This document shows, piece by piece, positions 23,388 through 35,976 of a stretch of 64,000 bases of DNA. A model generated the notes under the pieces. The model did no database searches and was not told the DNA's origin. It was given only the letters and a program-made list of their open reading frames with translations. The stretch is from Fragum whitleyi (lineage: Eukaryota; Mollusca; Bivalvia; Cardiida; Cardiidae). The first letter of the stretch is position 1; each line of letters starts with the position of its first letter. The stretch lies in contig OX411559.1 of the NCBI GenBank assembly GCA_948146395.1, forward strand, positions 28,302,708-28,366,707, in the 5' to 3' direction. The translations under genes and the position numbers were made by a program.

Positions 23388-24701
23388 GTCGGCTCCGTTC
23401 TATAAGGACAAATACGGGAAAAGCCTGTTTTTCAGGAGAAGGAAAAAACTTAATATCTTTTTACCTATAAACACTCGTACAACCATTTTGGTCGAAAACA
23501 TTTTAAATCGAATCACTTAATATATCATCTGTCGTCACAAATATTAACTTTTGGTTCTATAATGAGTTATTTAAGAAAAACAACAAAAATCGTCAAGTAT
23601 GTCATTTTTATACGCCCGTCGAAGACAGGACATATAATGGGAACACCCGTGGCGTCCGGCGGCCGGGCCTCCGGGTGTCCGGGCATCCGGCGTCCACTTC
23701 TTTGTCCGGAGCATAACTCTGTCACTTGTAGTCTGATGGACTTCCAACTTGGCAATTGTAATCATCTCATCATTACGGAGTGCAGTGAACAAGAACCATA
23801 ACTCTACCTGGCCTATTTTTTGAGTTATTGCCCTTTGTTGTTTTTCAGACTAGAATCTTGTCCGGAGTATATCTCTAAGAGTATAATAGCTAGGATCATG
23901 AAACTTCATGGGTGTATAGATCTCACCAAGGGGGAGTTCAGCGCACAAAAACCATAACTCTACCTGGCCTATTTTTTCAGTTATTGCCCTTTGTTGTTTT
24001 TCAGACTTGAATCTTGTCCGGAGTATATCTCTCAAAGTATAATAGCTAGGATCATGAAACTTCATGGGTGCAAAAAATATTCATTCAAAATAACCTCAGT
24101 TCTATTAAACCCCCCAGGTAATACTAAGCAGTGTGACGGGCGTATCTTGTGACAATTTGGCTCCTTGTTTCACTTAATTTTTACGGCACAAAATATCATA
24201 TAGACAAATAAAAGGCATAAAAGATAAATGCATGAAAAATACTAATTAAATTTGATGTTATATAAGATATAGGACAAATCGCCTGTAATAAATTTCTTTT
24301 CAGGTGCATACGAGACCCCGAAAGCCGTTGAGTGTGACATTTTTCGAAAAAAGTGAAAAACGCATTTAAAAATTTTCATGTATGTAACTGAGACACGTGA
24401 ATAATATGGCCTGGGTAAAGGTTGTGTTCTTTTTCAAACTGATCTTTTAAAATAAACTTTTATCATAAGGAAACATGAACAATTACCAAATTTGTCAATA
24501 CGTCATTTTCGAACTTCACTTTTCGACCACTTCTGGTGCGAATATGACGTATCTTACAAGTCCATGAAGCTTTTTGGGGGATAAGATTAGCTATCAGGTC
24601 CAGCATTTTCGCAAAAGACGCAAGAATATCATATGTGTGCGAAAACGCAATAAAAGAAAAAATGGAAATTGGCCTATACGTCCTTATAGAACGGAGCCGA
24701 C
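23388..24701. mobile_element. Element with perfect 22-bp terminal inverted repeats, hosting a nested element
   Basis: The left end begins GTCGGCTCCGTTCTATAAGG (23388) and the right end is its exact inverse (24680-24701), perfect over 22 bp. No transposase is present. A shorter ATACGCCCGTC element (23605-24169) is inserted inside. The outer flanks (ATTGTAAGT to the left, GCACTTACAAT to the right) are the two halves of a type A hairpin, so this element itself landed in a hairpin element. A short AAGT may be the target duplication. Confidence 0.75.
23605..24169. mobile_element. ATACGCCCGTC element, short copy with three 156-bp-type units
   Basis: It has the same ends as 17389-18713: ATACGCCCGTC near 23610 and GACGGGCGTAT at 24135-24145, finishing in CCTTGTT. 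It has about three core units and a GC-rich head (GGCGGCCGGGCCTCCGGG) longer than in the other copy. It is nested in the element at 23388-24701. Confidence 0.75.
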
Positions 24702-25223
24702 AAAGTGCATATAAATATAAAGGCACTTACAATATATTTTTGGTTGGACCAATCACAATTGACTGTGAAACCGGTTATATTTGATCAGTTTAAATCATTA
24801 TTTAATATTTTAATCTTCTCAGTTTGAGGATTGTGAGAGTGAAATATGTATAAACACACCTGAAAACAAATTGTTTTTGGTCATATTCATGATTATTTAT
24901 GACAACTATAGAATATAATGATGGTGGCAGAATCATAAAGCTTGTGTGATTCAATAATTCCACAAGTGCAATATAATAAGGATTGGATCAGCATCCACAC
25001 AGTCTGATTTGAGTTATCATTATACCCTCAACGGAAAGCTACATATTTAATCATCAATGTACTGTGTGTGTGTGCTCAGGAATCTCAATGACCCTCTATT
25101 AAGCACACATTGTTGGACATGTCACACACAGGCCAATATACATAAACTCTAAAAGCTCTTATACAACCAGGAATTTCTATTAGAATCATTGCATTTCCCT
25201 TCGAGGCTATGCCTGCTATTTAT

Positions 25224-25290
25224 TGCTCAGTGTGAAACAGTTGTAATTGCCAATAAACATATAAGCAGTTACAGCTGTTTGTGCTGAGCC
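25224..25290. repeat. Short palindromic hairpin element (type B)
   Basis: The left arm GCTCAGTGTGAAACAGTTGT and the right arm ACAGCTGTTTGTGCTGAGC pair with a few mismatches around AATAAACATATAAG. Same family as 2066 and 48463. A right-end remnant of the GAGCCTGTG MITE lies just upstream at 25107-25132. Confidence 0.6.
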
Positions 25291-27735
25291 ATCAAAATTT
25301 TTTATTACGGTGCAAAATAAACAGTATCAGAATATTAATATTTCGTTGCTGAAAAAGATTCATTAAAAATCTGTTGAATTTTTAGTGACCTTGATTTTGT
25401 GGGTAAGGGCTTATATTAGAGGCTTCAAGACTTTGTAAAATAAAATAAAATAGGTTGATTTCAACCTCCTAAAAAGGGGATCAGGTTCAATAACAGCATG
25501 GGGTATTGTTAGAATTTTTAAAGTTTCTAAATATCAGTGTAACAGGTCCAATGTAATTGACAGTCTGTGGCATCTTTTGTATAAATATTGTCATAGTTCA
25601 TATTTATTTTTAAAACAATGATGTTGTAAATCAAGTTTACTGCATCTCATTATGTTTGTCAAGACCCCTTTTGGTAAGAGAGACATGATTGTTATAATTT
25701 ATTAAGTTTGGTGAGGGTGTATTGGCCGTGATTGCATCTATCTGTGCAGTAACTTCTTTATTTATGGATGGTTTTCTCAAAAATAGATGAGCTTTTTGAA
25801 AGATATTTTTAGATAACTCAACAGTCACAGTCACAAGGCAAAATGTTACAGTTAAACTATTCAGGAGCTTTGGTAAATTTTTTGCGTGCTTGAAAGCAGT
25901 TGTTCTGTGACAACCACAAAGTATATGTTTATGAATAATCCAAACTAATATAATACATTTTTTGTATTTTTTAAAAAAATAAAATCTCTAATAGCTATTT
26001 TACAATTATAACCAGTATAAAGCATCTTTTTTCAATATACAAACATAGTGTATAATCACAGTCTGAACTCTGTTTATAATAACCACATTGTTTTAGCAAA
26101 AAAATTGAGATCTACACTGACTATTTAAGCAATATGTATTGACTTATCACTACAATTGATAATAACCCTTACCTTTTTTGGCATGCAAAGGCTGATGAAA
26201 AAGTAACCAAATAGTTTTCCTTGAGGGAAATATAGTAAGCATTCCTTTATTGCAAATAAGTAACAAGAGTATCATCAAATTGCTTATTTTTGCTCTAAGC
26301 ATAAAAGACTACATGCACACATCTGATTATCTTATTACTAGAGGTGCCAAAAAATAGCCACCGCGGATCTGAAGGTAGTGGTGATTTATTGAATAACATC
26401 ATATAGGATAATTTGCTCTTTCAGTTCCAAAATTTTTTGATTGGTGTTGGAAAACCAGAATTCTGTTGTAGTGGATGAAAAACACTTTGTCTAAATCAGT
26501 TCCCAACCATTTAGTTACAGTAAATAGAATATTGATGTATCGGATGTCAATCAAACAGGAATTGACTGTCATAAATATGCAACTGTTACTAGAATAAAAC
26601 ACCAAAATTTTAGACTGGTCCAAATTAAAAGATGTTTCTTGTTATTATGCTTGGTACAATTTCTTTCCACAATAAATTTGTGGTGTGTGACAAAGTTTGA
26701 TTGTGTAAGGAAAATTTTATTTTTTTGCGAACCACTTGGAAATGAAACTTTTGGATGGAACAACATGAGTGTAAGGATTTTCTGTCACTCTTCCTAAGAA
26801 TTTGTCCTTCAAACACTAGCCTGTGACAGTACACAGTCACCTAAAGAGTGAAGAGTATTGGGATGCTTAGCCAACAGGTCCAACAGTTCTTATAGACTGG
26901 AAGATTGATCAGCATGTACACAGTTTGGAAGCTGTGATAAAGCCAGGTAATTGGTTGTTTGAAATATGTCATTCTATCATTAGACAAGATTCATTACTCC
27001 CTGAGATTTCTGCAAATAATTAACTAAGATTTGAATTAAGGTATCATATTTGTGACTTTTTATTTAAGAGTTGAATTTTTTCCCCTATTAATGTTTGTGT
27101 GCTGTTCTATTTAGTAACATATTAATTGCACTGTGATTAACAAGATGAATAAGTTAAAAAGGAATTTAGCTTTTTTCTTGGTTTTCTTTTAAATAAAAAG
27201 GCTATTTTGGCCCCTCAACCACCATCAGGCAAATTTGTTGTAAGCTCTAGTATATTTACAAAGAAATCTTTTTATGAGGGAGAAGTGATAACTCTGATGG
27301 TGGAATGACTTTCTTATCCTTTATTTTCTATCTTTTTCAATTTAATTGAAAAGAACAGAATTGACTAAATATTGTAATCTTTTTCATGTCTTCGGAAAGG
27401 AAGGAATAAAGTTATCTTTATAGACAATGGATACATGAAAACATTTCAAGTAGTTAAGGGAAGAAATAGAATAAATTAAACAAAATGTTTGAGCTTATAT
27501 GTATTTTGAATTTCAATCAAATTCCTTTGCTCACCTAGTGAAGACTTTGGTTAGCTGTTGCATCTGCAGTCTGATTAGAGTCTGACCTCTGCACTCTTTA
27601 GATAGATACTGGCTAAAAGGTTTTTAAGAAGGTCAGCAAAGGTTATTATTGTTTATTTAGGTATTCAAATTGCTATATATGTGTGCTCTGTCTGCACAGG
27701 AAGTAATTTGAACTCTCATTTGTTTACATTTTCAG

Positions 27736-30700
27736 TGGGTGTACCCATCCCAGTGGACATAAAGAGTGCTAGAGACATAGAAATACTGAATCAAGTGAAT
27801 GACCTAGGTACAAGGGTAGTACTAGAGACATCTGAGGGTGCTGGTGATAACATTACAGCTGTGATAGAGTATAATGATGATTCAGATGAGGTAGTGGTGA
27901 AGAAGTACCGACCAGTAGAGGGTATAGATGTGGACGGTATATTGATGGATACCATACAGATGCCTGGTATTGCTGAGGCCCTGAAGGAAGAGTCAGAATT
28001 TGGAGAGGAGGAGACGGACAACTTCAGTACCGACTATGAAGCTCCAGTATTTAAACATAGAAAGAAGAAAGGTGTACAGAGATCAGCTTCTTCTGTCTCA
28101 TCCATGTCTGTATCTTCATGTTCCAAGGACAGTTCTAGGTCAGTTGCTCATTCAGCACCAGATTTTCTAGAGAGTTTTACAGTAGAAGAAAACCTAAACT
28201 GTCATACAATAAGACCAAAAACTGCATGGGGCTATTCTTCTACTTCTCAAGCTAAGACTGTTCAAAATCTACGACCTGTGTCATCCAAAAAGGCAGTCCC
28301 TAAACAAGAAAAATATGATATGGAATATCTAAGAGCCAAATTTTACCCACCACCTCATAATTGTCTAGACAAACCTGCATTAGGGAAAAGATACCCTTCT
28401 CAAAGAAAGAGACCAGAGAAACAAAGAGCAGAAGCATCTCAATTTAAAGGAAGAAAATACAAGCCAGAATATAATTACAGTGTAGAATCAAATTTAGAAA
28501 CATTAGGAAAATCCGAGAACTTTATTGAAACTTTAATTGCAGGAGTTTCAGATGCTTCACAAAGTGTTTCCCTTGAGAAGAAGGCAGAACGACTTTCACA
28601 AAAGCATGATTGTGAAACAGCAGATGAGGTTTCGGATATTGAACCTGATCACCCGATTGCTCCTGTTAGTCGTCCAATAGAAGTTAACATAAATATCAAC
28701 AAAAAGAAACCAAAGCCCAAGAAAAAACCTACAGAACTCAAGAAAGTGATTCCTGTTAAAGAGAAAGTTGTTGAAGAGCCTGGTGTATCAGTCGCTTATG
28801 CTAAACATATCCTTAAGAGGAATGATTCTGTCAGTAAAAATATTAAAGATAAAGTAAATATAAACATTCAAACTCCAAAAATACCACGAGGTAGATCTCC
28901 CACTAGAAGAAGAAGCCCATCACCTAAAAGAGGACGCTCTCCATCCCCAAAGAGAGCAGTCAAATCTGAACTAAATACAGCAAAGAAAGAGATTAATGAC
29001 AAAGTTGAAGAAGGGAAAGCAGAGATTGAAAAGTTATTACAGGAGTCTCTTGATGCTTTTGGTCTTAGGCTGCAAGAACAGCAGAGACAGTTTGCAGAAC
29101 AGCTGAGGCTAGCTCATGAAGAATTCGAAGTTCAACTTAATGATGCCCAAGCTGCACTTGATTCTCACAAGGACAATATCAAGGAAGATTTGTCTGTCAA
29201 GCTTCAAGAGGCAACAGAAACAGTTTCTGGTCAACTGAAAGAATCCCAATCAGCTTTAAATCAACAATTGGAAATTTCCCAGAAAACACTTGTAGATCAG
29301 TTGACTGAGTCGCAGACTATTCTTGCCAACCAGTTCAAGGAGTCTCAAAACACTTTTGGAGAACTCGTAAGTGATGCCCAGACAGTTATAGCAAATCAGC
29401 TTCAGGATTCACAAAAAATATTTGGAGAACAGGTCCAAGATTCACAGAAAATACTCTCTGAACAGTTAAATGAATCTCAGATGACCTTGACCAATCAAAT
29501 GAAAGATTCTCAAGAGGTTCTGACCAACCAACTCAAAGAATCACAACAAGCCATTGCAGATCAAGTAAAGGAGTCTCAAGAAATGATTGCAGATCAGTTA
29601 AAGCAGTCCCAAGAAACAATTGCTGAACAGTTGAAAATGTCACAAACGATGTTTGCTAACCAGTTAATGGAATCACAGACTACACTCTCCAATCAACTGA
29701 CAGAGTCACAAGGACTCCTATCTAACCAGTTGTCTGATGCAAAACAATCAATTGCAGATGACTTAACAAATGCTCAAACAACCATTTCCAAACAGGTTGA
29801 AGAGAACCAGAAGATTCTATCAGATCAACTTATTTCTTCACAAGAGAAAATTGACAATCAACTACATGAGACACAAGCACAGATTAGTGAACAACTTGTA
29901 GACACAAAGAAACAGATTGATGAACATCTGTTACAATCTCTTGAAACTATTGGGAAGCAAGAAAATGAAGCAAGGGAGCGTTTGCAGAAGGACAGTGAAG
30001 AAACTCATAGAAATATAATGCAACAAGAGGAAAATGCTAAGATGAGATTACAAAAAGAGAGTGAAGAGAGCCAACAAAGACTTGCTGCACAAGAAGAATC
30101 AACAAGGGAAAAACTTCAGAAGGAGGCGGATGAGACTAGAGAACAACTCCAAAAAGAAGCTGAAGAGTCTAGACAAACTTTACAGAATGATGTCAGAGAA
30201 AACAGAGAAATTCTTCAAAGGGAAGTAAATGAAAATAGGGATAAGATACAAAAAGAAGCAAGTGAAGCCCAAGAAAAGCTTCAGAAAGAGACAGACGAGG
30301 CTCAAAAAAGATTTGCAGAACAAGAAGCAAAGGCAAAAGAGGAAATGGAAAAAGAAAGAGAAGAAACACAAAGAAGATTAGAAGAACAAGAGAAAAATGC
30401 AAGGGAAGTATTGATACAGGAAGGTGTGGCCACTCAAAGAAGACTTGCTGAGCAAGAAGCCCAAGCCAAGGAGCAGCTTCAAAAGGAAAGTGAAGAAACA
30501 CAGAAAAGATTGGCAGAACAAGAGCAGAAAGCTAAGGAAGAAATGAAAAAGGAGAGTGAGGAGACAGCCAAAAAACTGGCAGCTCAAGAGGCATTGGCTA
30601 TGGAAACTATGAAGAAAGAAAGTGCGGAGACTGCTAAAAGATTACAAGAGCAAGAAGAAAAAGCCAGAGAAGAGTTGAAAAAGGAGAGTGAAGAATCAGC

Positions 30701-31110
30701 AAGAAAATTTGCAGAACAAGAACAAGCTGCAGGAGATCAGTTAAAGAAGGAGAGTGAGCAGACACAGCAGAGGCTAGCAGAGCAGGAAGAACAGACAAAG
30801 AAATCATTACAGAAAGAAAGTGAAGAAACAGCTAAGCGCCTGGCTGCCCAGGAAGCGGCTGCAAGAGAAGGACTGCAGAAAGAGAGTGAAGCAACAGCCC
30901 AAAGGTTGTCTGCTCAAGAAGCAGCCGCCAGGGAGGGACTTCAGAAGGAAAGTGAAGCAACAGCAAAGAGGTTGTCTGATCAAGAGGCTTCTGCTAGAGA
31001 AGGGCTTCTGAAAGAAGGTCAAGAATCAGCTAGGAGGCTGGCAGACCAAGAGGCAAAAGCTAAGGAGCTACTTCAAAAGGCCCAACCAGTACATGCCCCT
31101 CCTAAACCAA
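27736..31110 (+). CDS. ERICH3: ERICH3-like giant exon: basic SP/RS patch and 59-unit hendecad coiled coil
   Basis: The exon follows the acceptor TTTACATTTTCAG and ends at GTAAGT, phase 1 in and phase 1 out. It encodes residues 465-1589. The first ~95 residues (GVPIPVDIKSARDIEILNQV onward) look folded. A Ser-rich linker follows, then KKKPKPKKKP near 28704 and a SPTRRRSPSPKRGRSPSPKR-type basic patch near 28900 that could bind microtubules or be phosphorylated. From 29100 to 31067 there are 26 and then 33 contiguous 11-residue repeats, QLKESQxxLAN-like first, then alternating LQKESEETxKR / LAEQEAKAKE-like. One 7-residue insert (29958-29978) separates them. Such repeats form long, nearly straight coiled coils. 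Antisense frames at 30180-31022 are shadows of the repeats. Confidence 0.9.
29100..31067 (+). repeat. Coding 33-bp (hendecad) tandem repeat, 66-bp higher order at the 3' end
   Basis: Block 1 spans 29100-29957, exactly 26 x 33 nt, and block 2 spans 29979-31067, exactly 33 x 33 nt. Both lengths were checked from the codon positions of the first and last unit. Block 1 units centre on Q-L-K-E-S-Q. Block 2 alternates two unit types, giving a 66-bp (22-residue) period that is sharpest after 30800, where adjacent copies are nearly identical and probably young. Confidence 0.9.
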
Positions 31111-31669
31111 GTAAGTATTATCTAAGATACTTTTGTAAGATTGCTAAAAATTTATAAATTATTCTCATATATTGATCTTGATCAACATTTAATCCTCCTT
31201 ACTGTTTTTTTACTTTTCTGTAGGTAAAGAACTTTCTTTGTTTAACCTAGTTTGCATCTTTACCTTCAGAAGTTTTGCATTATACACCTTAAGAACAACA
31301 TAAAAAGCTGTTGTAATAAATTTTACCTTGTGATTTGTTTGCATCGATTTTGAAGGATTTTGCACAGTTAGCATCTGCACTTGACTGTAAAAGATCTTTG
31401 AGAACACTGCTACTTAGAAATTTTGAAAAAAATGTCACTATTTAATTCAATAATGATTTACAAATATTAACAATGAATAGTGATAATTGTATTTGTTTAT
31501 TGTGAAAATCATTCAAATGAATTAGGCATTAGCAAATCAAATAACAATTCAGGATGAGCAAGTGGGTTTTTTTCACAAAATTATTTTCTGTCCGACATTG
31601 GCTTAACTTGCTGTCTTGAGCAAGCTTACAGAGCATAATTGAGCAAAGATCTTTTATGGTCTATTTCAG
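31111..31669. other. Intron before the alternative terminal exon
   Basis: A 559-bp AT-rich intron with no repeat or motif that I can support. Confidence 0.6.
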
Positions 31670-31980
31670 GACCTATCCTACCCCCACCCAAACCTACACG
31701 CTTTACAAGCTTTAAAGAGCAGCCTGAAGACAAAGTTCCCCAAAAAGAGTTCACCTACAGAATGCCTGAAGTTATATATATGAAGAATGATCAGAAGATG
31801 AAGCTGGTTGAAGTTCCTAGAAAAATTGTTGATGATGACATGATGTACTTCTGTAACCAAGACGATATGGAAGCAGAAGATTCTGGTGGAAGTTTATTTG
31901 AAGGATATGAAGGAAACTTAAAAAGTGGTTACAAGACCGACGATTCTGGGATAGCCTCTGCTGAAATGTCTTCTGGTTGA
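31670..31980 (+). CDS. ERICH3: Alternative terminal (or cassette) exon with in-frame stop
   Basis: The exon follows the acceptor GGTCTATTTCAG, phase 1 in. It encodes R-P-I-L-P-P-P-K-P-T-R-F, a stretch rich in Lys and Glu, and ends AEMSSG followed by TGA. Used as the last exon, it closes a 1692-residue form that is DUF4590 plus coiled coil, without LRRs. Skipping it joins 31110 to 40460 in frame. A weak donor (TCTG|GTTGAT after 31975) would also keep phase 1, giving a 306-nt cassette. Downstream, TATAAA (32191) and GATAAA (32230) are only weak polyadenylation-signal variants, so the terminal-exon reading is plausible but not shown. Confidence 0.75.
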
Positions 31981-32249
31981 TACATCCCCTACCTTCCTAA
32001 ACTTTCATACTCCCTACATTGATCAGATTGCCAAACCAATATCCTTCTCTCTCACAATATCTCTTGTCTGTACAAAGGTTTACCTGGACGTATAAAATGT
32101 TACTGTCAATATAGGATGTGTTTCATAAGTTTAAGAATTGTACTTATATCTTTTGAACTATAATAGAAGTCAGAGAACAACAAAACCAATTTATAAAATG
32201 AAGTAGCACATCCCTTCTCTTCAAGCCCATGAAAGATAAAATTATCACA

Positions 32250-32510
32250 AAATTATGTATATAATACGTACTTAGTGTATTATATGAAAAAAAAAATCTA
32301 ACAAGGTTTTTTCATACAATACACTAAGTACGTATTATATTTATCTAATAACCTATATTTTTCTTGTTTTTGTCGGTGTTTTTAACTGAAATGCAAGTTT
32401 CTAAAAATAACCACATTATATCATGTTCTAAAAATAACTATGTGATATCATAAAAAATATCATATGGGATGTTATCATATGGATATTTGTAAAGTTAAAA
32501 GATAAAATAC
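32250..32510 (+). mobile_element. MITE-like element, copy 1 (inverse copy at 50720-50985)
   Basis: An internal inverted repeat (ATAATACGTACTTAGTGTAT against ATACACTAAGTACGTATTAT) is followed by AAAATAACCACATTATATC and ATCATATGGGATGTTATCA. The same blocks occur in reverse order and complement at 50720-50985. Non-coding. Confidence 0.6.
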
Positions 32511-34487
32511 TAAACACACGCTAGTAGAACTCTATAATTTTGTTATATTTTAAAATTTCCACAAATTTTAACAAGTCCCATAAGAAAGATAATACCAGCT
32601 ACCCAAAGCCAATTATGTTTCATCACAAAATTGCATCTGATATTTTCATGAAATTTTTTAAAGCTATTGAATAAGTATTGCCTACACAAATAGAATAAAA
32701 GACAAAACAGATGTATGAAATTGCACTAAAACACCGATAGTGACACTGAAAATAGTGTACCATGCTGTATAAAACTTCTCTGTTAATCTAGGTATGGCTT
32801 TAAAAGTTACTTTTAAAGGCATTTCAGGGCATAAAAGAAAGCCAGTAATTTCATGACCATTGGATCTTTAAGCCCCGGCCATGAAATGACAACAGGCATA
32901 TAGAGTTACCTCTGTCCCCTTGTGAGTGTGTGTGGTTGTTGGGAGTGTGTATACCATTCTTGTCAGGAGCATAACCCCTACATTTATGGATGAATTTTAA
33001 AATAACAGTTGGCACAGTGGTTCCCCTGAGTGAGTACTAGTGTCATGCAAGGAGTTTGTCAAGATAAAAGTTAAGGTCACCAATCCATTTCTCTGACATA
33101 TTTCTAGCTTTTATTTTCTGTTTGAAAAAGTTATCAATTAAAAAGAGAGATTGTTAGATTGATAGTAAACTTGGGATTTTATTGCCAACTTCTAACAGAT
33201 CCCTACAGTTGGATACTTTTGAAGGCCTATAATATTCGGAAATTGAGATCGATATATGGCCATCTTTAAGACCCATCAAATAGAACAGTCAAGAGATAGT
33301 TTAAAACAGTGTATGATATTACCCAAAAGATGCTGAAAACTTGAGATCATTATGGTAAAAAACCTTTGATATGATGTCAGCAATATTGCCAATCTGTTCC
33401 GTAGAAAGATACCATTATGTGATTAATTGCTTGTAATGAGCAAACCATTTTTTTTCGGTTTGAATGAACTTTTCTTATTAAATATTTTACTTATCATATG
33501 GGAAATCTTTTTAAGCTAAGTACTATAGTCACTGTTTAGACAGTCTCAAAACTTTTAGAAATCCCCTCAGATTTCAGATAATTACATGATGATTTTGAAT
33601 AAAGGTTCTTCTCATTGAAATATATATTGTCAAAGTAATTAGACAAGATCAAAATCATCAATCAGATTTACAGTTTAAAATTTTGTTTAAGAGGTATTTG
33701 CATGTGTTTGATAAATATGCTTTAAAAGTTTGACTTACCTATTCCACATGATTTGTTTGTGCGGTTAGTTCTATATACATAGAAAACCTGAGAAATAGTC
33801 ATGTTGCTGTTGACTTGACAAACTTTAACCTTGGTCATATCTTTATTGTTATAGCATATAACCTTATGAAACTTCGCATGTGTATTAACCATCACAATAG
33901 CTATTCAGACTGTTTAGAGGAATAAGCATTTGTAAGAGTTATGCCCTTTTTTTGACTTTCAATTTTTTTGCGTTATCCACCTGAAGCTGTGGGAGGTACC
34001 TGTAGTCAGTGGTCTTGTTTTTCTATGTGTGTCTCTGTATCATGAAAACTATGATGCACACAACAAAATACATGTTATAAAAAAATTAAATGAAATTGAT
34101 AATGTCCTCACAGATCTTTCATCTTTATGCCGCCTCACTAATAGTGGGCGTATTATTTTATCAATGTCTGTCTGTGAGTTGGTTTGCCTGTCTATCTGTC
34201 TGTAAAAACTTAATCTGTGAACTTAATGTTTTCTTATAACTTCAAGTGACACATACAAAGGTCCCTCCCAACAATGCTCATTTTTGAAGGTCAAGGTCAG
34301 CTGTCAAGGTCAATTTTAAAGGTCAATTGAAAAATACCATTTTGGGGGCATTTGTGTTTTAAGAAAAAACATGTAACACCTCTTGTTAGTTTATTTATTT
34401 ATTCATTCATTTGTCTAGCTAGCATGCGGTGAGTGAGACAAAGTTGTCACAATGACAGCTTAGTGTAGGTGCATTAATATTGTCAGT

Positions 34488-34703
34488 GGTGTCTGTGGTC
34501 TAGTGGTAGAGCATAGGCCACTTGACCCAAAGGTCCTAGGTTTGATTCCTGGGAGTGGCTATGGATCTTGGTTCTTTCATTGGCCCACACAGTCACGTGA
34601 GTACTGGTGAATTTTTTCCAGGAATCAGAATTGAGAGGGTTTATTCTTAGTTGTAAGAACTTGTTTCCCAATCAATGTTAAATAAATAGGTTTAAACCAA
34701 ACT
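34488..34703 (+). mobile_element. Second tRNA-derived SINE type
   Basis: The head GTGGTCTAGTGGTAGAGC is a good Pol III A box, and GGTTTGATTCCTGGGAG a B box, spaced as in a tRNA. The body contains CACACAGTCACGTGAGTACT and the end is AAATAAATAGGTTTAAACC. Its body is unrelated to the SINE at 8284. It is not a functional tRNA: there is no acceptor stem pairing I can build and no 3' partner strand. Confidence 0.65.
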
Positions 34704-35352
34704 GTGTCAGACTGTCAGTCTGTCCTATTTTATCCAGACAATAACTTCTACATTAATAGACTTATTTCAAAATTACTTTGCACAATTTTCCTCCATTATG
34801 AGTTGATGTTTTATTTGAAATAAATTTTCAGATTGTTTCAAGGTAAAGGCTACAGGTGAAGGTCAAATGTAAAAAATTAGCATGGTTGGAGCATAGCTCC
34901 TACATTATGGGTTTCTAAATAACAGGGCACCATCGTTCTTGATCTTAAGAAGATGGACTACTTTAAAGAAAGTTTCAGATAGCTCCAAGGTCAAGGTCAT
35001 AGCACGAGGTTGAATGTTTAAATTAGATTGATTCGGAACCATGGTCAAACTCTAGCAGGCTCAACAGCAGTTTTCTTATGGCAATCACCTAGTTTGATTA
35101 TTTGTTCATTCATATATCTATTCATATGAAACTAGGGAATCATTGCTATTGGATTTTATTTGTGTGACATTATCTGTGAACTGCTGATCTACAACAGGGT
35201 GTGATTTAATTCAACATAAGTTTAGTAATGAGAGCTGGATACCTCTATGGTATTGAACTGTGATATAAAAAAATAGCCACAAAAAACAAGATCTAACTAT
35301 CTTACAAGGTGATGCTAAAGTCAATATATTAGTAAGAATGATAATGATTTAA

Positions 35353-35421
35353 TGGGTTAGTGTAAACTATTGTAAGTGTCTTTATTCATAGGCACCTACA
35401 ACAGTTTTGCACTGACTCTTT
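35353..35421. repeat. Short palindromic hairpin element (type A, decayed)
   Basis: The arms GGGTTAGTGTAAACTATTGT and ACAACAGTTTTGCACTGACTC pair imperfectly around TTATTCATAGG. Same family as 13929 and 53169. Confidence 0.55.
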
Positions 35422-35976
35422 GTCTAATCATCTCTATTAGTTCTCTGACTTTAACAACAATCAGTCTACTGAATTTTTTTTTTTTGAAGACTCTAGAGGC
35501 TAAAATTTTTGCACCATCAACCTGGCTTGATAATGTGTCCAACTAGTGTGGAACAAAATCGCTTGGAATAAAATACTAAATGAAAATCTGAATGGTCAAA
35601 ATGATGCCCATCAGCTATCCCCAAGTTTGCAATATTAAAATCTGTATAAATAGTTGCATTATACACTGGTTTTAAACTGTCAACTGTTAAGGCTACTTAT
35701 TTGGCCTGTTTATTTTAGTATTCTTGATCTTCACAAGTGTTATATACATGGAGAGCTGCAAGTCCAAGATTCAAGGATATCAGACTTATGTACCTAGTGT
35801 TTTGTTATTACATTATCAATGAATTTGAAGTGAAGTTTTACCATATATAGTGCTGTGTTTAAATCACAACTTATTATTTATACTAATGTTACAACATAAT
35901 AACTATCAATAAAGATTTTTCCAATCTTGTCTTCGACAGTATTTTAAACCTATCATGTCTTGCTGGATCTGTAATA

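Larger units (their letters stand above)
14147..27735. other. 13.6-kb intron packed with mobile elements
   Basis: The large intron holds the individually listed elements at 14902-15122, 16448-16694, 17389-18713, 19709-19878, 20125-20289, 20537-21196, 22040-22335, 23388-24701 and 25224-25290. The rest (notably 15130-16440, 18720-19690, 22340-23380 and 25300-27730) is AT-rich, and I see neither exons nor clear repeats in it. Further microexons cannot be excluded by eye. Confidence 0.6.

Noticed and set aside
23567..23801. Overlapping GC-rich frames on both strands at 23.6-23.8 kb
   Set aside because: They come from the GC-rich head of the ATACGCCCGTC element, which has no coding signature.
30180..31022. 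Minus-strand frames (63-102 residues, Leu/Phe/Cys-rich) under the coiled-coil exon
   Set aside because: Mirror images of Lys/Glu/Gln-rich codons in the hendecad repeats, not independent genes.
34488..34560. tRNA gene with TGGTCTAGTGGTAGAGC
   Set aside because: Pol III boxes belong to a SINE head. The 3' acceptor strand is missing and the sequence runs into a SINE body.
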